The translations under genes were made by a program, and so were the position numbers. Shown in pieces: positions 33,539 to 42,750 of a DNA stretch of 64,000 nucleotides. The stretch is taken from NCBI RefSeq assembly GCF_022698145.1, contig NZ_JALDAX010000018.1, positions 1 to 64,000 on the forward strand, read 5' to 3'. The DNA comes from Streptomyces spinosisporus (GTDB taxonomy: Bacteria > Actinomycetota > Actinomycetes > Streptomycetales > Streptomycetaceae). The notes beneath the pieces were generated by a model that saw nothing but the letters and a program-made list of their open reading frames with translations, ran no database searches and was not told where the DNA came from. Each line of letters begins with the position of its first letter. The stretch's first letter is position 1.

Positions 33539-35083
33539 GTGGCTGGACAGACACCACTTTTCGAGGCCGCGGGCGTGGCCAAGAGCTTCGGCGCCACCAA
33601 AGCCCTTGTCGACGCCTCCCTGTCCGTGTCCGCCGGTGAAATCGTCGCCCTGCTGGGAGAGAACGGATCCGGTAAGAGCACGCTGGTCAAGACGCTCTCC
33701 GGAGTGCTGCGCCCCGACCGGGGCACCGTGCGGATGGACGGTCGCCCGCTTGCCCTGCGGACACCCCGCGCCGCGCTGAGATCCGGCATCGTCACCGTGT
33801 TCCAGGAAATCCTCACAGCGCCCGACCTCAGCGTGGCGGACAACCTCTGGCTGGGCCACGGCTCGGCCTTCACCACCCGAAGCGAACAGATGAGGCGCCG
33901 GGCCGAGGCGGAGCGGATCCTTTCCGTGCTCGCTCCCGACCCCCCTCCTCTGGAAGCCGAGACAGGTGAACTCGACCTGATGCAGCAGCAGGTCTGTGTC
34001 ATCGCGCGTGGTCTGCTGCGCCGACCCAGGCTGCTCGTGCTCGACGAGGTCACGTCGACCCTCGATGTGACGATCCGTGACCGATTCTTCGCCGAACTGC
34101 GCCGACGCTGCGCGCAGGGGGCCGGCGCCCTGTTCATCTCTCATCGCATGGACGAGGTGCTGACACTGGCCCACCGTTTCGTCGCCCTGCGTTCGGGCGA
34201 GACCGTCGGTACCGTGGACCGGCGCGAAGCGACAGCCGGACGCCTGGTGCGGCTGATCTCGGGCGAACAGGCCGCTGAACAGCGCACCAGGGCCGCGCGC
34301 ACCCGGCCCACCACGACTGCCCCGGTCCTGCGGGCCCGACGGGTCGTCGTCCGGCCCGGAGCGGAACCGGTGGAGCTGACCGTGCGCCCCGGCGAGATCG
34401 TCGGCCTGGCCGGACTGGAGGGCCATGGACAGGACGAATTCCTGCGCATCCTGGCAGGACTCCGCCCGCCCACCGCGGGTGAGGTGCACCTCCTCGACCA
34501 GGACACGGCCTCGGCGGTGGCCGTGCGGTCCTACCGCTCCGCCGTACGGCTCGGGATGGCGTACGTACCGCGCGACCGCAAGGCCGAGGGCATCACCGAT
34601 GTGCTGTCCAGCCTGGACAACTTCAGCCTGCCCACGCTCCGCAGGGACGCCGTCGGCGGAGCGGTCCGCCCCCGCCGCACCCGTCGGCGCTTCACCACCC
34701 TCGCGGGCACCGTCAACCTCGAGCCGCGACCGGCGATCCCGGCAGGGCGCCTGAGCGGCGGCAACCAGCAGAAGGTGATCCTGGCCCGCTGGTTGGCGAC
34801 CGCCCCTCGCGTTCTGCTGCTCAACGACCCGACGCGGGGGGTCGATCTGCGGACGAAGCACGAGTTGTACGACCTGTTCGAAGGACTCACCGCGGACGGG
34901 ACGGCGATCGTGATGCTCTCGACCGAGGTCGAGGAGCACCTGCATCTCATGGATCGCGTACTGGTCTTCCACTCCGGCAGCTGCGTCCAGGAGCTGGCGC
35001 ACGGCGAGACCGATCGCGAAGCCCTCATCGCCGCCTACTTCGGGCAACGCCAGGAGACCTTGGTGCAGGGAGGCTCCCAGTGA
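33539..35083 (+). CDS. ABC transporter ATP-binding protein, two-domain RbsA type
   Basis: This 514-residue protein has two fused ATPase domains. Domain 1 has Walker A GENGSGKST (40-48) and Walker B LLVLDEVTSTLD, but its signature motif is degenerate (ELDLMQQQVCVIARG). Domain 2 lacks a normal Walker A (GLEGHGQDE), keeps LSGGNQQKV, and has LLLNDPTRGVDLRTKHELYD as Walker B. This asymmetry is normal for RbsA/MglA proteins. GTG 33539 has AAAGGGGAAGAG upstream. The start of the permease gene overlaps its stop (GTGA). Confidence 0.9.
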   Translation: MAGQTPLFEAAGVAKSFGATKALVDASLSVSAGEIVALLGENGSGKSTLVKTLSGVLRPDRGTVRMDGRPLALRTPRAALRSGIVTVFQEILTAPDLSVADNLWLGHGSAFTTRSEQMRRRAEAERILSVLAPDPPPLEAETGELDLMQQQVCVIARGLLRRPRLLVLDEVTSTLDVTIRDRFFAELRRRCAQGAGALFISHRMDEVLTLAHRFVALRSGETVGTVDRREATAGRLVRLISGEQAAEQRTRAARTRPTTTAPVLRARRVVVRPGAEPVELTVRPGEIVGLAGLEGHGQDEFLRILAGLRPPTAGEVHLLDQDTASAVAVRSYRSAVRLGMAYVPRDRKAEGITDVLSSLDNFSLPTLRRDAVGGAVRPRRTRRRFTTLAGTVNLEPRPAIPAGRLSGGNQQKVILARWLATAPRVLLLNDPTRGVDLRTKHELYDLFEGLTADGTAIVMLSTEVEEHLHLMDRVLVFHSGSCVQELAHGETDREALIAAYFGQRQETLVQGGSQ

Positions 35084-36063
35084 ACCAGCGTTACGTACAT
35101 GCGCTCCGTGCGCCGGTCGCACGGCTGTGGGTCATGGCCGCCGCCCTCGTGGTGGCCAACGCGGTGATCGCGCCCGACCTGCTGCACGGCACCCGCGTGA
35201 CCGCGATGGCCAACCTGCTGGCGCCCCTGGCCCTGGCCGCACTGGCCGGCGTTCCGTCCGTCCTGTCCGGCGGCGGCGGACTCGACCTGTCGGTCGGCCC
35301 CGCACTCGGCTTCGTCAACGTCGTCACCGTGGCTGTCCTGGCTGAACACGGCATCCTGTCGGCCTGGCTCGGCATCCCGCTGTGTGTCCTTCTGGGTGCC
35401 CTGGTGGGTGCCGTGAACGGTCTCCTGGTGGCGTACGGCCGGCTGCAGCCGATCGTGGCGACCTTGGGGACGTTCCTCGTCCTGTCCGGTCTGGCGCTCG
35501 TCGTCCTTCCCCAGCCCCGCGGAGGTGCGCCCCGGTGGGCGTCCTTCCTCGCCGACGGCTCCCTGGGTGGATATCTCCCCCACATCCTGATCCTGCCGGC
35601 CGGTGTCCTCGTTCTGTGGGCGGGACTGCGCAGGCTCGGTCTGGTACGCCTCGTCACGGCCGTCGGCAGCGACCAACGTGCCGCCTACACATCCGGTGTG
35701 CACGTGCCCGTCGTGCGGCTGGGCGCCTACACGCTCGGGGGCGTCTTCGCCGGTCTGGCCGGTATCGCTCTCACCGCGCTGACCGACTCCGCCGACCCGA
35801 CTGCGGGCAAGCAGTACACACTGATGGCGATCGCCGCCGTGGCGTTGGGCGGCAACGCCCTCTCGGGCGGACGCGGGGGCATGCTGGGCCCCCTGCTCGG
35901 CGCCGTGGTCCTCTTCCTCATCCAGTTGCTGCTGTCCTCGGCCCAGGTGTCGTCGCTGTGGATCCAGGTGGTGTATGGCGTGATCCTGCTCGTCGCACTC
36001 TGTCTCAACTCCGCCCCACGCAGTGGGCGGCGCCCCCGTGTCACCGCAGCTCAGGGAGTCTGA
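35080..36063 (+). CDS. ABC transporter permease, RbsC type (first)
   Basis: The 327-residue membrane protein has the RbsC features LSGGGGLDLSVGPALGFVNV, LVAYGRLQPIVATLGTFLVL and MAIAAVALGGNALSGGRGGM. About eight to ten hydrophobic helices are seen. It starts at GTG 35080 overlapping the ATPase stop. Together with the second permease it makes a heterodimeric channel of an importer in the ribose/autoinducer-2/rhamnose family. Confidence 0.9.
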   Translation: MNQRYVHALRAPVARLWVMAAALVVANAVIAPDLLHGTRVTAMANLLAPLALAALAGVPSVLSGGGGLDLSVGPALGFVNVVTVAVLAEHGILSAWLGIPLCVLLGALVGAVNGLLVAYGRLQPIVATLGTFLVLSGLALVVLPQPRGGAPRWASFLADGSLGGYLPHILILPAGVLVLWAGLRRLGLVRLVTAVGSDQRAAYTSGVHVPVVRLGAYTLGGVFAGLAGIALTALTDSADPTAGKQYTLMAIAAVALGGNALSGGRGGMLGPLLGAVVLFLIQLLLSSAQVSSLWIQVVYGVILLVALCLNSAPRSGRRPRVTAAQGV

Positions 36064-36064
36064 C

Positions 36065-37045
36065 ATGCGTCGAGTGCACCGTTGGTCCACCCGCCTGCAG
36101 GGCCGTCTGGCCTCGGGCCCGGCGCAGATCCTCGCGATCGTGGCCGTCTTCCTCATCGGTCGCAGCGCAGTGGTCGGCTACAGCGACTGGACGTCGATCC
36201 GTGCCATGGCCGTCCTGGCCGCGTTCCTGGGCATCGCCGCGATGGGACAGACGCTCGTCGTGCTGGTCGGAGGCATCGATCTGTCGGTACCGGCGCTGAT
36301 CGGAGCCGGCAACGTGATGACGGCCAAACTCACCGGCCAGGGCATGGCCTCCCCGGTCGTGATCGTCCTCGTACTGGTGGCGGGCTTCGCGGTCGGCGCC
36401 CTGAACGGCTACGTCACCAGCCGGTGGAACGTCCCTGCCCTGGTCGTCACCCTGGCCACCGGCTCCGTCGTGGGCGGCATCGTGCTCCTGTGGACCGACG
36501 CCACGCTCACCGGCAGCGCTCCGTCATGGCTGACCCGCTTCACCTCGTCGTCGGCGACGACGGGGCCGCTGCCGCTGGCGCCCGTCGTGGTGGTCTGGCT
36601 CGTGCTGGCCGCGGCGGCGGAGTTCGTCCTGCGCCGCACCACGGCAGGGCGCAAGCTGTATGCCCAAGGGGTCAACCCCCGTGCCGCCCGGCTGATGCTG
36701 GTCGGTGGCCGCTCGGTGAACACCCTGGCCTTCGCCTGCTCCGGGACGCTGGCCGCGCTGGCGGGGACGCTCCTCACCGGTTTCACCGGCGCCGGACTGT
36801 TCGATGTGGGCGCACCGTATCTCTTCAGCGCCGTCGCCGCGGTCGTCATGGGCGGCAACAGCCTGCTCGGCGGGCGCGGCGACATGCTCCGGTGTGCGCT
36901 GGGCGCGGTGATCCTTACCGAACTGACGACCCTCCTCGTCGGCTTCTCCCTCAGTGCCGCCGCCCAGCAGGCCGTGCTCGGCGCGCTCATCGTGATCGTG
37001 GTGGCCTCCTACGGCCGTGACCAGCCCCTGGGGAGCCAGATATGA
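36065..37045 (+). CDS. ABC transporter permease, RbsC type (second)
   Basis: The 326-residue protein has LVVLVGGIDLSVPALIGAGN, NGYVTSRWNVPALVVTLATG and FSAVAAVVMGGNSLLGGRGD, the standard RbsC landmarks. ATG 36065 follows AGGGAG one codon after the stop of the first permease; the longer frame from 36023 would overlap it. The next gene overlaps its stop by 4 bases, which joins transport and catabolic genes in one transcript. Confidence 0.9.
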   Translation: MRRVHRWSTRLQGRLASGPAQILAIVAVFLIGRSAVVGYSDWTSIRAMAVLAAFLGIAAMGQTLVVLVGGIDLSVPALIGAGNVMTAKLTGQGMASPVVIVLVLVAGFAVGALNGYVTSRWNVPALVVTLATGSVVGGIVLLWTDATLTGSAPSWLTRFTSSSATTGPLPLAPVVVVWLVLAAAAEFVLRRTTAGRKLYAQGVNPRAARLMLVGGRSVNTLAFACSGTLAALAGTLLTGFTGAGLFDVGAPYLFSAVAAVVMGGNSLLGGRGDMLRCALGAVILTELTTLLVGFSLSAAAQQAVLGALIVIVVASYGRDQPLGSQI

Positions 37046-38517
37046 GCAGCAGCGAGCACCACCCCGCCGACACCCGCGTTCTCCCGGAAAGAGGATTGCT
37101 CCCCGTGCCCGACACCCCTGATCCCTCCCACCTGTTGGACTCACGGATCCTGCGTGACCTGTTCAGCTCCGAGGCGATGCGTGCCGTCTTCACGGATCGG
37201 GCGATGGTCCAGTCGTGGCTGGACGCAGAGGCCGCACTGGCCGGGGCGCAGAGCGACCTCGGCATCATTCCGGCCCACGCCGCCGCGCAGATCGCCGCGC
37301 GCGCCGACGCCGATCTCTTCGACCTCGACCTCATCGGCGCCCAGATCAAGGAAACGGCGCATCCGCTCGTACCGCTGCTCCGGGCGCTCGCGGCACAGGC
37401 GGGCCCGAAGGCCGGCGCGTACGTCCACTACGGCGCCACGACGCAGGACATCACCGACACGGGCTTGGTCCTGCAGGTGCGCGACGCCCTGAAACTGGTG
37501 CGGTCGAGGCTGTACGGGCTGATGGGCGTACTCGCCTCCCTGGCCGAGCGCCACCGGGATGTGCCCATGGTCGGCCGTACCCACGCCCAGCACGCGCTGC
37601 CCATCACACTCGGCTTCAAGTTCGCGGTCCTTCTCGCCGAGTGCGAACGGCACGCCGCGCGGCTCGACGATGTCACGCCGCGCGTGCTGGTGGGTGAGCT
37701 GGGAGGTGCGGTCGGTTCCATGGCCGCCTTCGGCGACCACGGGCCGGAGCTGCAGGACCGGATGATGGGGCGGCTGGGTCTGGGCAGCGCGGTCGTGCCC
37801 TGGCACACGGCGCGCGACGGACTGGTCGAAGTCGTCAGCGTCATCGCGATGATCGGTGCCACCTGCGGCAAGATCGCGAACGAGGTGCGGGTCCTGCAGC
37901 GCACGGAGGTCGCCGAGCTGGAGGAGCCGTTCATTCCCGGCAAGGTCGGCAGCAGCACGATGCCGCACAAGCGCAATCCGATGTTCTGTGAGTACGTCAT
38001 CTCCAGCGCCCTCCTGTGCCGGCAGGCGCCGGCGAACATGCTCGCCGCCATGCATCAGGAGCACGAGCGGGACATGAGCCTGTGGGGCGTGGAATGGGCG
38101 GTCGTGCCGGAGACCTTCTGCCTGGTCGGCGGAGTGCTGGAACGCACGGTGTGGATCCTCGAAGGTCTCGTCGTCAACCCCGACGCCCTCCGCCGCAACC
38201 TGCACCAGCTCGGAGATCTCATGCTGTCCGAGCCCGCGATGATGCACATCGCCGCGGCGATCGGCAAGACCCAGGCGCACGACGTCGTCTACCGCGCGGC
38301 CATGTCCGCCTGGGAGTCACAGCGTCCTCTGCGCGACGTACTGATCGAGAGCACCGAGGTCGTGGAGTCCGGTGTGGACCGCGGGCGACTCGTCGAACTC
38401 CTGGTCCCGGAGGCCTACCTCGGCTCCTGCGGCGTCCTGGTCGACCGTGCCCTCTCGAGCGCCAGATCCCTCATGGAACGCAGCCGTCGGGCAGCCGTGG
38501 ACGGGAGCGCCGCATGA
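37042..38517 (+). CDS. Fumarase/aspartase-superfamily lyase (PurB/PcaB-like)
   Basis: The 491-residue protein belongs to the superfamily of adenylosuccinate lyase, argininosuccinate lyase and carboxymuconate cycloisomerase. Visible blocks are YVHYGATTQDITDTGLVLQV, GRTHAQHALPITLGFKFAVL (catalytic His region) and the signature GSSTMPHKRNPMFCE. It has an N-terminal extension of about 30 residues and a normal three-domain length. A housekeeping PurB is unlikely inside a catabolic operon. It more likely eliminates a carboxylate or amine from an imported compound, or runs an intramolecular cyclisation. It overlaps both neighbours by 4 bases. Confidence 0.85.
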   Translation: MSSSEHHPADTRVLPERGLLPVPDTPDPSHLLDSRILRDLFSSEAMRAVFTDRAMVQSWLDAEAALAGAQSDLGIIPAHAAAQIAARADADLFDLDLIGAQIKETAHPLVPLLRALAAQAGPKAGAYVHYGATTQDITDTGLVLQVRDALKLVRSRLYGLMGVLASLAERHRDVPMVGRTHAQHALPITLGFKFAVLLAECERHAARLDDVTPRVLVGELGGAVGSMAAFGDHGPELQDRMMGRLGLGSAVVPWHTARDGLVEVVSVIAMIGATCGKIANEVRVLQRTEVAELEEPFIPGKVGSSTMPHKRNPMFCEYVISSALLCRQAPANMLAAMHQEHERDMSLWGVEWAVVPETFCLVGGVLERTVWILEGLVVNPDALRRNLHQLGDLMLSEPAMMHIAAAIGKTQAHDVVYRAAMSAWESQRPLRDVLIESTEVVESGVDRGRLVELLVPEAYLGSCGVLVDRALSSARSLMERSRRAAVDGSAA

Positions 38518-39467
38518 ACGGGCAAACCAGTCCCGGTGACGGACACGCACAAGGCATACCGGAGACTGATGATCGCCGGAGCATCGGCTTCGTCGGGCTG
38601 GGTGCCATGGGCGGGCGGATGGCGGCGCGCCTGCTCTCGGCGGGACACCCGGTATTCGGCTGGAACCGTACGCCGGAGCGCATGCGCCCCTTGATCGTCC
38701 GGGGTCTCACCCCGTGTGCGTCACCGCGCGAGGTCGCCGACCGTGCCGACACCGTCCTCACCATGGTGTGGGACTCCCAGGCGCTGCTTGCTGTCAGCGA
38801 CCCCGCGGACGGCCTGCTCGCCGGGTTCACCCCACGCCACGTACTCGTCGATCTGAGCACGGTGGAACCGGCGGTCAGCAGCGAACTGGCAGAACGCGTA
38901 CGCTCCCGTGGCGCCGACATGCTCGACTGCCCGGTCTCCGGGAGCCTCGACGCGGCGGAGGCAGGCACCCTCGTGCTGTTCGCAGGGGGTCCGCTGTCCG
39001 CTCTGCGGCGCGTGCGGCCCGTGCTCGACCGCCTCGGCCGAGCCGTGGTACACCTGGGAGAGGCCAACGGGGCCGGACTGACCATGAAACTCGCGGTCAA
39101 CCTCCAGGTCGCGATCCAGTCGATCGCCTGGGGCGAGGCCATGGTCGTGGCCGAGCAGGCGGGAATCTCCCGCACCGATGCCACCGAGGCGATGCTCGCC
39201 AGCGTCATCGCCTCTCCGATGCTCCACTACCGCGCCCCGTTCCTGCTGGCCGAGCCCCCGGAGGTATGGGCAAGTGCCGAGCAACTGAGGAAGGACGTCC
39301 GCTACGCCCTGGAGGCCGCGGGACGGCCGCTGGGCGCCGGCACACTCGCGCAGCGGTTGCTCGACGAGATCTGCTCCGCCGGCGAGGGCGGCCGGGAGGC
39401 GGCGCAGCTGATGCGCCATGTCGCCGACGGACGGGGCACTGCCGATGCGACAGGAGTAGGGACATGA
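38514..39467 (+). CDS. Beta-hydroxyacid dehydrogenase (3-hydroxyisobutyrate/tartronate-semialdehyde type)
   Basis: The 317-residue protein has the NAD(P) loop IGFVGLGAMGGRMAARLLSA after a 22-residue polar extension. Further blocks are DMLDCPVSGSLDAAEAGTLV (family DxPVSGG-like substrate site) and ANGAGLTMKLAVNLQVA, where Lys is the catalytic residue. It should oxidise a beta-hydroxy acid or reduce the matching semialdehyde. The start ATG 38514 overlaps the lyase stop. Confidence 0.87.
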   Translation: MNGQTSPGDGHAQGIPETDDRRSIGFVGLGAMGGRMAARLLSAGHPVFGWNRTPERMRPLIVRGLTPCASPREVADRADTVLTMVWDSQALLAVSDPADGLLAGFTPRHVLVDLSTVEPAVSSELAERVRSRGADMLDCPVSGSLDAAEAGTLVLFAGGPLSALRRVRPVLDRLGRAVVHLGEANGAGLTMKLAVNLQVAIQSIAWGEAMVVAEQAGISRTDATEAMLASVIASPMLHYRAPFLLAEPPEVWASAEQLRKDVRYALEAAGRPLGAGTLAQRLLDEICSAGEGGREAAQLMRHVADGRGTADATGVGT

Positions 39468-40504
39468 GAGCGGCTGTGTACCACGGGCCCCGCGATGTGC
39501 GCGTGACGTCGGTCCCGGAGCCGCGCGGACCCGGACGGGGCGAGGTGATGCTGCGCGTCGCGCTCTGCGGACTGTGCGGCACCGACGGCCATGAGTACGC
39601 GCATGGTCCGTCCATGATTCCGCTCGAGCGACGCCACCCCGCGTCCGGGCATCAAGGGCCGATGATTCCGGGTCACGAGTTCACCGGAGTGATCGAGCAG
39701 TGCGGTCAGGACGTGACAGGACTGCCGGAGGGGACACGCGTGGTCGCCGGCGCGGGTCACTGGTGCGGCTCCTGCCCGCCCTGCCGGGCAGGGCGGACGA
39801 ACCTGTGCCGGAACTACTACACCTACGGGCTCAACACCCACGGCGGGCTCGCGGAGTACGTCACGGTGCCCGCCGCGATGTGCACCGCGGTCCCGGACTC
39901 CTGCCCGGACGACAGCGCCGTCCTGGCCCAGCCGATGGCCATCGCCCTGCATGCGCTCAACCGCTCCGGCGCGGCACCCGGCGAACCCGTGGTGATCATC
40001 GGAGCCGGCGGGATCGGCAGCCTGCTGGTGGCCGCCGCTGCCTCTCGCGACATGCCCACGCACGTGCTCGACCTCAGCCCCGAGCGACTGCGCACGGCCC
40101 TGGCCCTCGGCGCGGCCACGGCCCGCACGGCCGACAGCGAAGGTCTCGGGGCCGTGGCCGAGGCGAGGGTTCCGACCGTCGTGGAGGCCTCCGGCACCGC
40201 ATCCGGGTTGCGCAGCGCGTTGGCGCTCACCCCGCCGGGCGGCCGGACGGTGATGCTCGGTCTGCCGAGCGCCCCCGCCGAGATCGACGTCCGGCGGGCG
40301 GTGATATCCGAGATCGACCTCGTCTCCAGCAGTGCCCATGTGTGCGCAACGGATCTTCCCGAAGCCGTGCAGGCACTGACCCGGCGGCGCATTTCCCCGC
40401 TCGTGGTGGACCGGACGGTGGCGCTCGAGGACGTCGTCGCGATGGCTCTGGAACCGCTCGTGGAGCGGCAACTGCCCGGCAAGGCGGTGATCAGCCTGCG
40501 CTGA
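39464..40504 (+). CDS. Zinc-dependent medium-chain alcohol dehydrogenase
   Basis: The 346-residue protein has the catalytic zinc ligands in ALCGLCGTDGHE and MIPGHEFTGVIE. It has the full four-Cys structural zinc site in HWCGSCPPCRAGRTNLC and the nucleotide loop VVIIGAGGIGSLLVAAAA. It resembles butanediol, threonine and sorbitol dehydrogenases. It likely oxidises a secondary alcohol of the pathway substrate. ATG 39464 follows CAGGAGTAGGGAC and overlaps the preceding stop. Confidence 0.88.
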   Translation: MRAAVYHGPRDVRVTSVPEPRGPGRGEVMLRVALCGLCGTDGHEYAHGPSMIPLERRHPASGHQGPMIPGHEFTGVIEQCGQDVTGLPEGTRVVAGAGHWCGSCPPCRAGRTNLCRNYYTYGLNTHGGLAEYVTVPAAMCTAVPDSCPDDSAVLAQPMAIALHALNRSGAAPGEPVVIIGAGGIGSLLVAAAASRDMPTHVLDLSPERLRTALALGAATARTADSEGLGAVAEARVPTVVEASGTASGLRSALALTPPGGRTVMLGLPSAPAEIDVRRAVISEIDLVSSSAHVCATDLPEAVQALTRRRISPLVVDRTVALEDVVAMALEPLVERQLPGKAVISLR

Positions 40505-40548
40505 CCCTGCATGAACTCGTTCCACCGGCTTCACAAAGGAGTGAACAC

Positions 40549-41946
40549 ATGAGAAGCCAGCGTTTGCTGCTGAGGCAGGGGACGGTGATCACGATGGACG
40601 ACGACCTGGGTGACTTCGCCGCCGCCGATGTGCTCGTGGACGACGGTCTCATCGTGGCCGTCGCACCCGATCTGGGCCCGGTCGAGGCCGAGAGCATCGA
40701 CGCCCACGGCATGATCGTGCTGCCCGGGTTCGTCGACACACACCGGCACACCTGGCAGGCGGCGCTGAGGGGACTCGCCGCCGACTGGACGCTCGGTCAG
40801 TACATGACCGGACTGCATCTGGGCCTCAGTGCCCTGTTCCGCCCGGAGGACACCTACGCCGGGAACCTGCTGGGCGCTGTCGAGGCCCTCGACAGCGGCA
40901 TCACGACGATGCTCGACTGGTCCCACAACGTCAACACGCCCGAGCACAGTGACGCGGCCGTCCAGGGCCTGCTGGAGTCCGGCATCCGGGCCGTGTTCGC
41001 GCACGGCGGCGGTGCCGACATGTATCAGGTGCCGAGCACCGTGCCGCACGACGAGGACGTACGCAGGGTCCGGGACCGCTACTTCCCCTCCGACGATCAG
41101 CTGTGCACGATGGCGATGGCGCTGCGCGGCCCCCAGTTCGCCACCCTCGACGTCACCGCGTCGGATCTGCGCCTGGCCAGAGAGCTCGGCCTGCCGGTGA
41201 CGCTGCACGTCGGCGACGGCGAGTGGGGCCGCAGCCGGCCCGTGACCCGCATGAAGGAGCGCGGCCTGCTGGGGCCGGACATCACCTACGTGCACTGCAA
41301 CACGCTCGCCGACGAGGAACTGCGGGACATCGCGGACTCGGGCGGCAGTGTGTCGATCTCCCCGGACATCGAGATGCAGATGGGCCACGGCTGGCCGGCC
41401 ACCGGACGCCTCATGCGTGTCGGCATCCGGCCCAGCCTCTCGATCGACACATGTGTGTCCAACAGCGGCCACATGTTCGGCACGATGCAGCTCTGTCTGG
41501 CCACGCAGCGGGCCATCGACAACGAGGAGCCCGGAGCCAGCGACCGGGCCTCCGTCACGCTCGGCTCACGCGACGTGCTGTCCTTCGCCACCCGTGACGG
41601 CGCCCGTGCCTGCGGCCTCGATGACAAGGTGGGCAGTCTGACGCCGGGCAAGCAGGCCGACATCGTCCTCCTGCGTGCCGACACGCCGTCCCTCGCTCCG
41701 CTGAACAATCCGGTCGGACAGGTGGTCTACTCGGCCCACCCCGGTCTGGTCGACACGGTTCTGGTGGCCGGTCGCGTGGTGAAGTCGGGCGGGAAACTGC
41801 ACGGCGACCTCGCGGAACGGGCCGTACGACTGGGCGAGGCGAGCCGCGACAGCCTCTTCTCCCGTACGCGGGACACCAAGAACCTCACCGATGCCCGGAT
41901 CGGCGGCACGTGGCAGCCGGCGCCTCTCGTCACCACCGAGCTGTGA
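40549..41946 (+). CDS. Metal-dependent amidohydrolase (AtzB/chlorohydrolase-like)
   Basis: This 465-residue amidohydrolase-superfamily enzyme contains GFVDTHRHTWQAALRG (His-x-His metal site), VTLHVGDGEW, YVHCNTLADEELRDI and SIDTCVSNSGHMF with the late metal Asp, plus GSLTPGKQADIVLLRADTPS near the end. The subfamily acts on deaminations or dechlorinations of heterocycles and on related amide hydrolysis. AAAGGAG lies 7 bases before ATG 40549. It implies that the pathway substrate contains a C-N bond or a ring that needs hydrolysis. Confidence 0.85.
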   Translation: MRSQRLLLRQGTVITMDDDLGDFAAADVLVDDGLIVAVAPDLGPVEAESIDAHGMIVLPGFVDTHRHTWQAALRGLAADWTLGQYMTGLHLGLSALFRPEDTYAGNLLGAVEALDSGITTMLDWSHNVNTPEHSDAAVQGLLESGIRAVFAHGGGADMYQVPSTVPHDEDVRRVRDRYFPSDDQLCTMAMALRGPQFATLDVTASDLRLARELGLPVTLHVGDGEWGRSRPVTRMKERGLLGPDITYVHCNTLADEELRDIADSGGSVSISPDIEMQMGHGWPATGRLMRVGIRPSLSIDTCVSNSGHMFGTMQLCLATQRAIDNEEPGASDRASVTLGSRDVLSFATRDGARACGLDDKVGSLTPGKQADIVLLRADTPSLAPLNNPVGQVVYSAHPGLVDTVLVAGRVVKSGGKLHGDLAERAVRLGEASRDSLFSRTRDTKNLTDARIGGTWQPAPLVTTEL

Positions 41947-42695
41947 TGGCCACGCCCACGCCGAGGCGCTCGGCTCCCCCGACGCGGACCCTTCTCTCCC
42001 CACGGGTGCGCAGGCTGGCACGTGATCACGGTGTCGACCTCACCCACGTGGCGGCCACCGGCCCAGGAGGCCGGCTCACGGCAGCCGACGTCACCGCACA
42101 TCTGGCGCAGCAGGCTCCGTCGCCGGATCCCGTGCCCGGGGCGGCATCCGCACTGGCCATGACCGAGGTCGACCTGCACCGTGTGACCTCGGAGGCCCCG
42201 GGACCCGACGCGACGGCCGGCACCGGCATCACCGCACATCTGTGCATCGCGGTGGCCGCCGCGCTGCGCACCCACCCGCTGCCCGGCATCGCCGCCACGG
42301 ACGGCCTGGTCGTACAGACACAGCAGCCCGACGGGCGCGTACGAGCCGTGCTCCTGCAGGACCTCGACGCGCACAGTGCCGAGTCCGTCGCCGACATGCT
42401 GGCCCGGCCCACGGCGAGCGGCGGCCGGAGCGTCTTCACTCTCCGGTGCACACCGTCGGACGCTGTGCTCACCGTCCGCGACCTCGTACCGGGGCAGAGC
42501 GCAGCCCTGTCGGTGGGACCCGTCGTCCGCAAGGTGGTCGTGGTGGGCGGCCCGCAGGCGGAGGGAATGGGCGTGCATCCCGTCGCCACGCTCGCGCTGA
42601 GAGTGCGCCTGGAAGGCACCGGCGTCGAGGCTGCCGCCGCGTTCCTCGGCGCGGTGAGGTCGGCCCTGGAACAACCGTCGGCACAAGAAGCATGA
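41946..42695 (+). CDS. E2-like protein without lipoyl domain or catalytic motif
   Basis: The 249-residue protein starts with a peripheral subunit-binding domain (about 16-53; LLSPRVRRLARDHGV then GPGGRLTAADVTAHL), the part of 2-oxoacid dehydrogenase E2 that binds E1 or E3. A shortened E2 acyltransferase-like domain follows (ITAHLCIAVAAALRTHP, then VGPVVRKVVVVGG and HPVATLALRVRLEGTG). Two essential parts are missing: there is no N-terminal lipoyl domain with its DK motif, and the catalytic DHRxxDG is replaced by VRLEGTG (220-226). It cannot work as a normal E2. It lies upstream of E1 alpha and beta in the same operon, so it may be a scaffold for them. Confidence 0.75.
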   Translation: MATPTPRRSAPPTRTLLSPRVRRLARDHGVDLTHVAATGPGGRLTAADVTAHLAQQAPSPDPVPGAASALAMTEVDLHRVTSEAPGPDATAGTGITAHLCIAVAAALRTHPLPGIAATDGLVVQTQQPDGRVRAVLLQDLDAHSAESVADMLARPTASGGRSVFTLRCTPSDAVLTVRDLVPGQSAALSVGPVVRKVVVVGGPQAEGMGVHPVATLALRVRLEGTGVEAAAAFLGAVRSALEQPSAQEA

Positions 42696-42750
42696 GCCCC
42701 GCCCACGAACGGCAGCAGGCCGGTCGTGAGCATCGGAAAGGACATACGTC